Shown: in pieces, positions 59,829 through 64,000 of the stretch
Layout: the number at the start of each line of letters is the position of its first letter
Position numbering within the stretch: the first letter of the stretch is position 1
Assembly: GCA_016713825.1 (NCBI GenBank)
Contig: JADJOJ010000007.1
Location: forward strand, 496,001 to 560,000
Direction: 5' to 3'
Origin: Candidatus Leptofilum gracile
Lineage (GTDB): Bacteria; Chloroflexota; Anaerolineae; Promineifilales; Promineifilaceae
Length of the DNA: 64,000 nucleotides
The notes under the pieces: model-generated
Database searches by the model: none
What the model saw: only the letters and a program-made list of their open reading frames with translations
Told to the model about the DNA's origin: nothing
Program-made: the position numbers and the translations under genes

Positions 59829-62800
59829 TTACTCAGCAAAATCAAAAATCGCCACCAGCGGGTCATGGTCGGAGACGCGGCGGGGGGAGGTGTCTTCTGG
59901 GTCGGGGACGGGGTAGTCGGCGTTGGTGTGCAGCGGCTGCACCAGCGTCAGCCGGTCGAACAGCCCTGGCGAAACGACGATGTGATCCAGCGTTTGGGTA
60001 CGGCCCTCGAAGATGTAGGTATACGGCCGTTCCCCCTCCCCCAAATACCGGTACACATGCTGCAATCCAGACGCCTCTAGCGTGTCTAGCGGCAGCGTCT
60101 GGAAGAACGAGTTCAAATCCCCCAACACCACAAAATGGGCCGCCGAGTTTGCCGCAGCAAGCTCGGCAATAATTGCCGTATTCCAGGCCGCTTGCGCCGC
60201 GCGCACCGGCTCCGTCGCTGCCTCGCCAGCGGAGAGCGAGAGAAAATGGTTGTTGAGCAGAATCACCGTCTGGTCGCCGCTGGCCAGGTGGGCGGTGACG
60301 GTAATCACCAGCGGCGGGCGGGCAAACAGCGCGTCTGGCGCATCGTGCGCCGCCACAGATTCCACAGTGGCCCGATCGCTGCGCACCAGGTAGCCCACGT
60401 CGATACCCCGCGAATCGTTGCCTTCAACCAAGAACGGCTCGTAGCCAAATTCGGCAATCGCCTCTTGCTCTACCAAATCTTGCAGAACGTCTAGATTTTC
60501 CACTTCCTGCAAGCCGATGATGGTGGGCGCCCCCAGCGCCACGATGGTTTGGGCAATTTTTTCCAGCTTGTTGCGGTACTCAAACACGGTGGGAATGGGC
60601 GGGCTGGAGGGGTGCGGCGTGAGCAGATCGAACAAATTCTCCACGTTGAAGGTGGCGATGCTCAGTTCATCTTCGCTGGCGGCGCGAATGGTGGGTAACG
60701 GCCGATTGATGGCGGCCACATCTGGCACAGCAATTGGCTCGATTTTGAAGTTGCCAAAAGTGTAGGCCAGCGGCCCCACCAAATTAGCCACCACATCCCC
60801 CTTGGCCACGGCGTACGGCAGGCTGTCCTGGTCATCGTGCACGGTGGAGGAGCCGTCGTCTACGTAAATCAAGAAGCCGCTCTCATCGGTGCGGGCTACG
60901 GAGGTGACGCCCCATTTTTCATAAACGAGGGCATATTCGCCGTACTGGGTGGTGGGGGCAATCACCAGCGCCGGGTCGGTCAGGCGCACCAGCACGCCTT
61001 CCAGCGCCTCGTTGTAAACCAGCGCCGCCGCTGGGTCTTGGGGCGGATCGTAGGGCACGGGGTCGAAGACGTTGGTATAGCCGGAACTGTTGACCACCAC
61101 GTTGGCCAGCGCTTCTACCTGAAGCGCGGTTTGGCCGGATAGTTCACGAACACGGCCGTTTACATCCACCAAATCCCCCACCTGCACCGTAATCGGCAGC
61201 ACGCCGGTGAAAACAAAGAGGCCGTCGGAGGTGACGGGGTTGGCGTCTGGTGCCAAATCCTGGATGAAGAAGCCATTGAGTTCGGGGAAAACGGCCGTTA
61301 CCACCCCACTCGTCGCCGCCGCAATGCTCACGTACGGGGAGCGGGCCCCTTCGCCCTGGATGGCCCAGATCGGCACGGCGTCCCCCAAAAAGGTGGTGAA
61401 GCTGTTGGAAAGCACCGGTTCCGCCTGCGCGTCGGCGGTGAGCTGGGCGGGCGAGGCGACCAGCGGCGCAGTTTGGCCATCGGGCACGGTGAAGAAGTAT
61501 TGCAGAACGGCCGTACCGCCACCCGCCGCCAGTTCTTCCACCTGCCAGATCACCTCGCCATTGGCCGAGATGCCGGTTTGGTCTGGCTGCACCTGGGGCG
61601 CATTGGCCGCGCCGCCGGGCACTGCCAGCTGAATGGTGAGATTGGTCAATGGTTCAGCGGTGTAGTTGGCGGCGGTAACGGTGTAGGTGAGCACCTGGCC
61701 GGGAACGGCCGTGTTATCCGTTTGCATTTCTAGCAGCACAATGGGCGGAATAATCTCCACAATGTCGCTTTGCAGGCGCGGCTTCACCTGGCGCAAGCCC
61801 TGGTAAAACTCGCTAATGCCCACCATGCGGTAATTTTGGCCTACCTCGATCAATTCGGCCGTGGCCCCGGTCTGCTTTTCGATGAGAACGGTCGCTGTTT
61901 CGCCACTCCCCTGGTCGATTTGCACCTGAAAATCAAAAGAGAGTTCTTCCACCGCCAGCACCGTGCCTTCGATGGCCACCAGTTCGCCCAAAATAGCGTC
62001 GCTGTTGTTCACATCCTCCACCGTCACCGAAAGCGGCTCCGGCAGTTCAGCCTCGCCCAGCAGCTCCACACTCGTTGGCGTGTCCGCCGGGATGAGCTCC
62101 AGCGAATCGCGGTACGGCTCGATGAGGCCGGTGACCCGCACCCGGTCGCCAATGGCCACGTCAGTCTGCGCCTGTTCGCCGGGAACGTACACCTGAATGC
62201 CGCCGGTTTCGTCTTGCATGTAAAATTTGCCACCGCTGCCCGCAAAAAAGCCGCCGGTGTACATGGTGGCGATGCCTTCTACGCTCACCACGCTGCCGAC
62301 CAGTTCACGGGCGGTGGCAATGGGAATCGCCCCACCCGCCATGCTGATGAGCCGGGGCTGGCCAAAGGCGGCCAGGTAGCCATCGGCGTCGGCGTAGTAG
62401 CCGGTGAGCAGGGTGTCGGTGTAGGTGAAGGGGCTGAGCAGGGTGATGGCGACGGTGTCACTGCTGTTGGCGGCCACTTCGGGCATGGTCCAGGTGAGAC
62501 GGCCGTTCGCCAATTCTCCACCTGCTGGAGCCGCCACTAACTCAAAATAGCTGGCAATGGGTAAGGAGATGGTGAGGTTGGTAACGGCCGTTTCGCTCAC
62601 ATTGCCCACTTCTACCGTCAGAACAAACTCCGTGCCAGGGGCAATCGCCTCGGGCGCAGAAACGTCAATCGTCAAAAATTCGTCGGGCATCGGCGTGACG
62701 GGGCTGCCGCTATTTTGTGGGTTGGGCGTGGCCAGGGCGGCAAAATCGGCAGCGTTGCTGCCGCTGTTCTGACCGTTGCCCGCCGCGCCGCCGGGCAATC

Positions 62801-63374
62801 GCTCCAGGCTGGCCCCGCCGTTGGGGGCGGGCACGGGCTCACCGGCGGTGAACTCGGCGGGCGCATCGCCCCAGCCCAGCAGATCGACGGTTTGCTGGGT
62901 TTTGTTGCGCAATAGCAGTCCACCTCGTCCCTCAAAAAGTGATTGGGTGAAGAAGCCGTCTGGGGCGGCGCCCACATCTTGCCCTTCATGCACCAGGAGA
63001 ATGTGGCCTTGGGGGGGGATAACGGCCGTTTCCGTCCAGCGGTACACCAAAGACTGCTCCTGCCCTTCGCCCAGCAGGTAAAAAACCGACCAGCCCTGCA
63101 AATCGACCGGTTCAGACCCGGCGTTGTACAGTTCGACAAACTCCAGGCTGTTGCCGCCGGGCACGCCGGGCAGCAGTTCACTAAAGAAGATGCCTTCCGT
63201 TTGCAAGGCAGGCGCATCGGCAACAGGTTCAGCAGGGGCGGGGGAATTGGGGGTGGGAACGGCCGTTGCCGAAGCCGGCGTAACAGTTGAACGATCTTCA
63301 GATTCACAGGCGGTTAAAAAGAGGCCTGAAACAAGTAATAAGCAAAGGAGGTAGATAAATTTTTGACGTAGCAT
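59829..63374 (-). CDS. large lipoprotein nuclease (ExeM/NucH-like) with lamin-tail domain
   Basis: A 1181-residue lipoprotein (lipobox FLTAC, Cys23). Residues about 60-170 form a lamin-tail-like module (GIFFSELLPGVPGGNSLEFVELYN, VDLQGWSVFYLLG). Then come Ig-like DUF11-type modules (TNLTISLPIASYFELV, LTYTVTAANYTAEPLTNLT), OB-fold segments (GDRVRVTGLIEPYRDSLEL) and at about residue 905 the endonuclease/exonuclease/phosphatase domain (LSIATFNVENLFDLL, NIGLQEVENLDVL-like IIGLQEVENLDVL, VVLGDLNSFFQTLP, RVSDHDPLVAIF). The family releases phosphate or nucleotides from extracellular DNA. ATG 63374. Many ACGGCCGT octamers lie within the gene. Confidence 0.9.
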   Translation of the reverse strand: MLRQKFIYLLCLLLVSGLFLTACESEDRSTVTPASATAVPTPNSPAPAEPVADAPALQTEGIFFSELLPGVPGGNSLEFVELYNAGSEPVDLQGWSVFYLLGEGQEQSLVYRWTETAVIPPQGHILLVHEGQDVGAAPDGFFTQSLFEGRGGLLLRNKTQQTVDLLGWGDAPAEFTAGEPVPAPNGGASLERLPGGAAGNGQNSGSNAADFAALATPNPQNSGSPVTPMPDEFLTIDVSAPEAIAPGTEFVLTVEVGNVSETAVTNLTISLPIASYFELVAAPAGGELANGRLTWTMPEVAANSSDTVAITLLSPFTYTDTLLTGYYADADGYLAAFGQPRLISMAGGAIPIATARELVGSVVSVEGIATMYTGGFFAGSGGKFYMQDETGGIQVYVPGEQAQTDVAIGDRVRVTGLIEPYRDSLELIPADTPTSVELLGEAELPEPLSVTVEDVNNSDAILGELVAIEGTVLAVEELSFDFQVQIDQGSGETATVLIEKQTGATAELIEVGQNYRMVGISEFYQGLRQVKPRLQSDIVEIIPPIVLLEMQTDNTAVPGQVLTYTVTAANYTAEPLTNLTIQLAVPGGAANAPQVQPDQTGISANGEVIWQVEELAAGGGTAVLQYFFTVPDGQTAPLVASPAQLTADAQAEPVLSNSFTTFLGDAVPIWAIQGEGARSPYVSIAAATSGVVTAVFPELNGFFIQDLAPDANPVTSDGLFVFTGVLPITVQVGDLVDVNGRVRELSGQTALQVEALANVVVNSSGYTNVFDPVPYDPPQDPAAALVYNEALEGVLVRLTDPALVIAPTTQYGEYALVYEKWGVTSVARTDESGFLIYVDDGSSTVHDDQDSLPYAVAKGDVVANLVGPLAYTFGNFKIEPIAVPDVAAINRPLPTIRAASEDELSIATFNVENLFDLLTPHPSSPPIPTVFEYRNKLEKIAQTIVALGAPTIIGLQEVENLDVLQDLVEQEAIAEFGYEPFLVEGNDSRGIDVGYLVRSDRATVESVAAHDAPDALFARPPLVITVTAHLASGDQTVILLNNHFLSLSAGEAATEPVRAAQAAWNTAIIAELAAANSAAHFVVLGDLNSFFQTLPLDTLEASGLQHVYRYLGEGERPYTYIFEGRTQTLDHIVVSPGLFDRLTLVQPLHTNADYPVPDPEDTSPRRVSDHDPLVAIFDFAE

Positions 63375-63540
63375 TGTGACGTTTTTCCTTAAAAATGGTC
63401 TCTATGATGTCAGAGGCCGGATTATAACACGGGCAAACCAAGATGACGGCCTGCGTCATAAACAAGCCCGGTTTAACCAAATGTTTACCGCGCGTTAGCC
63501 GGACATTAACCTGTTGACCCTGCTTTTGCCCGCCCAACGG

Positions 63541-63568
63541 TTGCCCGCAAAAGTGCGCGTGATATAAT
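63541..63568 (+). promoter_or_regulatory. promoter for the ABC transporter permease operon
   Basis: TTGCCC at 63541-63546 and TATAAT at 63563-63568 are 16 bases apart. The transcript would have a leader of about 220 bases before ATG 63795, without a recognised riboswitch. The other features of the 63375-63794 spacer are few: no repeat or gene is seen. Confidence 0.6.
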
Positions 63569-63794
63569 GCCCTACGGTTTCACTAGGAGAAACTTACTAG
63601 ACAAGCTAAACATGGAATCCTGTACCAAATTGTCACAACACCGTAACTCAAACCCTATTGAGTCATAAAATGATGATGATCTATCCTCATTTCGCATTCC
63701 AATCTCAACCCAAGCAAACCATTATTATCATTCGGTCAAACGCACGGTAAGACGGCGCAAGCTGGCTGCCGCCGCATAGCAAAGGAACCCAGCT

Positions 63795-64000
63795 ATGAGC
63801 GACACAGCAATACCATCACAAACCCAAAGTAAAGCAACACCCAAGCAAACAGGGCTGGCGATCTTTTCTGGCAGGCGCGGCCTAAAACGCCGAGAGGCGC
63901 TGCTGGCGTATCTGTTTTTGTCACCGGCCATCATCATCATTGGCCTGTTTGGCTTGTTTCCCCTGGTTTTTTCAGCTTATCAAAGCACGCGAGCGGGTCT
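63795..64000 (+). CDS. sugar ABC transporter permease (MalF-type), N-terminal part
   Basis: Partial gene cut by the right edge. The N-terminus SDTAIPSQTQSKATPKQT is a hydrophilic tail, followed by RREALLAYLFLSPAIIIIGL and GLFPLVFSAYQSTRAG, the first membrane helix and the family segment of binding-protein-dependent carbohydrate permeases. AAAGGA precedes ATG 63795. The other transporter subunits would lie to the right. Confidence 0.8.
   Translation, partial: MSDTAIPSQTQSKATPKQTGLAIFSGRRGLKRREALLAYLFLSPAIIIIGLFGLFPLVFSAYQSTRAG

Larger units (their letters stand above)
421..63266. repeat. highly iterated octamer palindrome ACGGCCGT
   Basis: The octamer occurs about every 550 bases through most of the window, in genes and spacers, in all frames. 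I counted 18 exact copies in the first 10 kb (first at 421-428) and it continues to 63259-63266. Most copies extend to AACGGCCGTT. It reads as T-A-V, N-G-R or similar in proteins. It resembles HIP1 of cyanobacteria in behaviour. It is nearly absent from 44.80-48.85 kb and from 49.33-53.66 kb. Confidence 0.85.

Noticed and set aside
63375..63794. Possible riboswitch in the ABC transporter leader
   Set aside because: I looked for a strong stem series or known aptamer cores and saw none. Only a promoter is evident.
1..64000. rRNA, tRNA, phage, integrase or transposase genes
   Set aside because: I saw no tRNA-like cloverleaf, no rRNA block and no integrase or transposase motif in any frame.

Overview
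This window looks like the chromosome of a Chloroflexota bacterium of the Anaerolineae/Ardenticatenia type. That placement is an inference, because there is no rRNA or tRNA here. It rests on secreted proteins with Thr/Pro-rich linkers built of TPT and NTP units, short YLPxI motifs in exported proteins, BTAD/SARP and MalT-like LuxR regulators with ATPase domains, two UPF0104 membrane proteins, a roadblock protein and an overall gene density typical of that phylum. The palindrome ACGGCCGT recurs every few hundred bases in genes and spacers alike, similar in style to HIP1 of cyanobacteria.

Layout. 1-1267: 3' part of mutS. 1.26-13.8 kb: a dense run of small accessory enzymes and stress-type proteins (two RibD/DHFR-like reductases, two DUF1801, two DinB, several VOC proteins, an MGMT-like protein, DUF6157, DUF1697, YdeI, a BNR propeller with a MoaD-like partner, a quinone-type oxidoreductase, an Rrf2 regulator, small membrane proteins and a methyltransferase). 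Five genes in the first 16.7 kb carry six apparent one-base indels. 13.9-26.3 kb: a MalT-like LuxR regulator, a GH114-like lipoprotein, an NYN-LOTUS protein, a U32 peptidase/RNA hydroxylase, an SDR, DUF58 and DUF4129 proteins and a roadblock protein. 26.4-37.4 kb: housekeeping genes (pyrG, msrA, cmoA-cmoB, an alkaline-phosphatase-type enzyme, two UPF0104 proteins, a fused E1 dehydrogenase) and a Phd/VapC pair.

37.5-54.4 kb is the most unusual part. It holds a secreted CARDB protein, remnants of a toxin-antitoxin pair and of a propeller gene, a membrane AAA ATPase, a SARP regulator with an ATPase domain, and then six same-strand genes. Four of those six encode proteins with class III prepilin-like N-termini (Gly-Gln-x-[LI]-[VI]). 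One is a TadE-like protein fused to CARDB modules, and another is a Flp-type pilin fused to a CBM6-like and a DNRLRE-like domain. Between the SARP gene and the first pseudopilin gene there are tandem 11-bp repeats, the spacing known for SARP operators. I infer a SARP-controlled, surface-decorated Tad-type pseudopilus or adhesin locus. Its motor, secretin and prepilin peptidase are not in the window.

54.5-64 kb: an ArsR-type regulator, an MBL hydrolase, an SRPBCC-PDZ-DinB fusion, an SPFH-like membrane protein, a very large lipoprotein nuclease of the ExeM/NucH type and the start of a sugar ABC transporter permease. Spacers throughout carry hairpin-forming short-word repeats, two MITE-like elements and long inverted repeats. 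Similar word repeats also lie in frame inside three genes.
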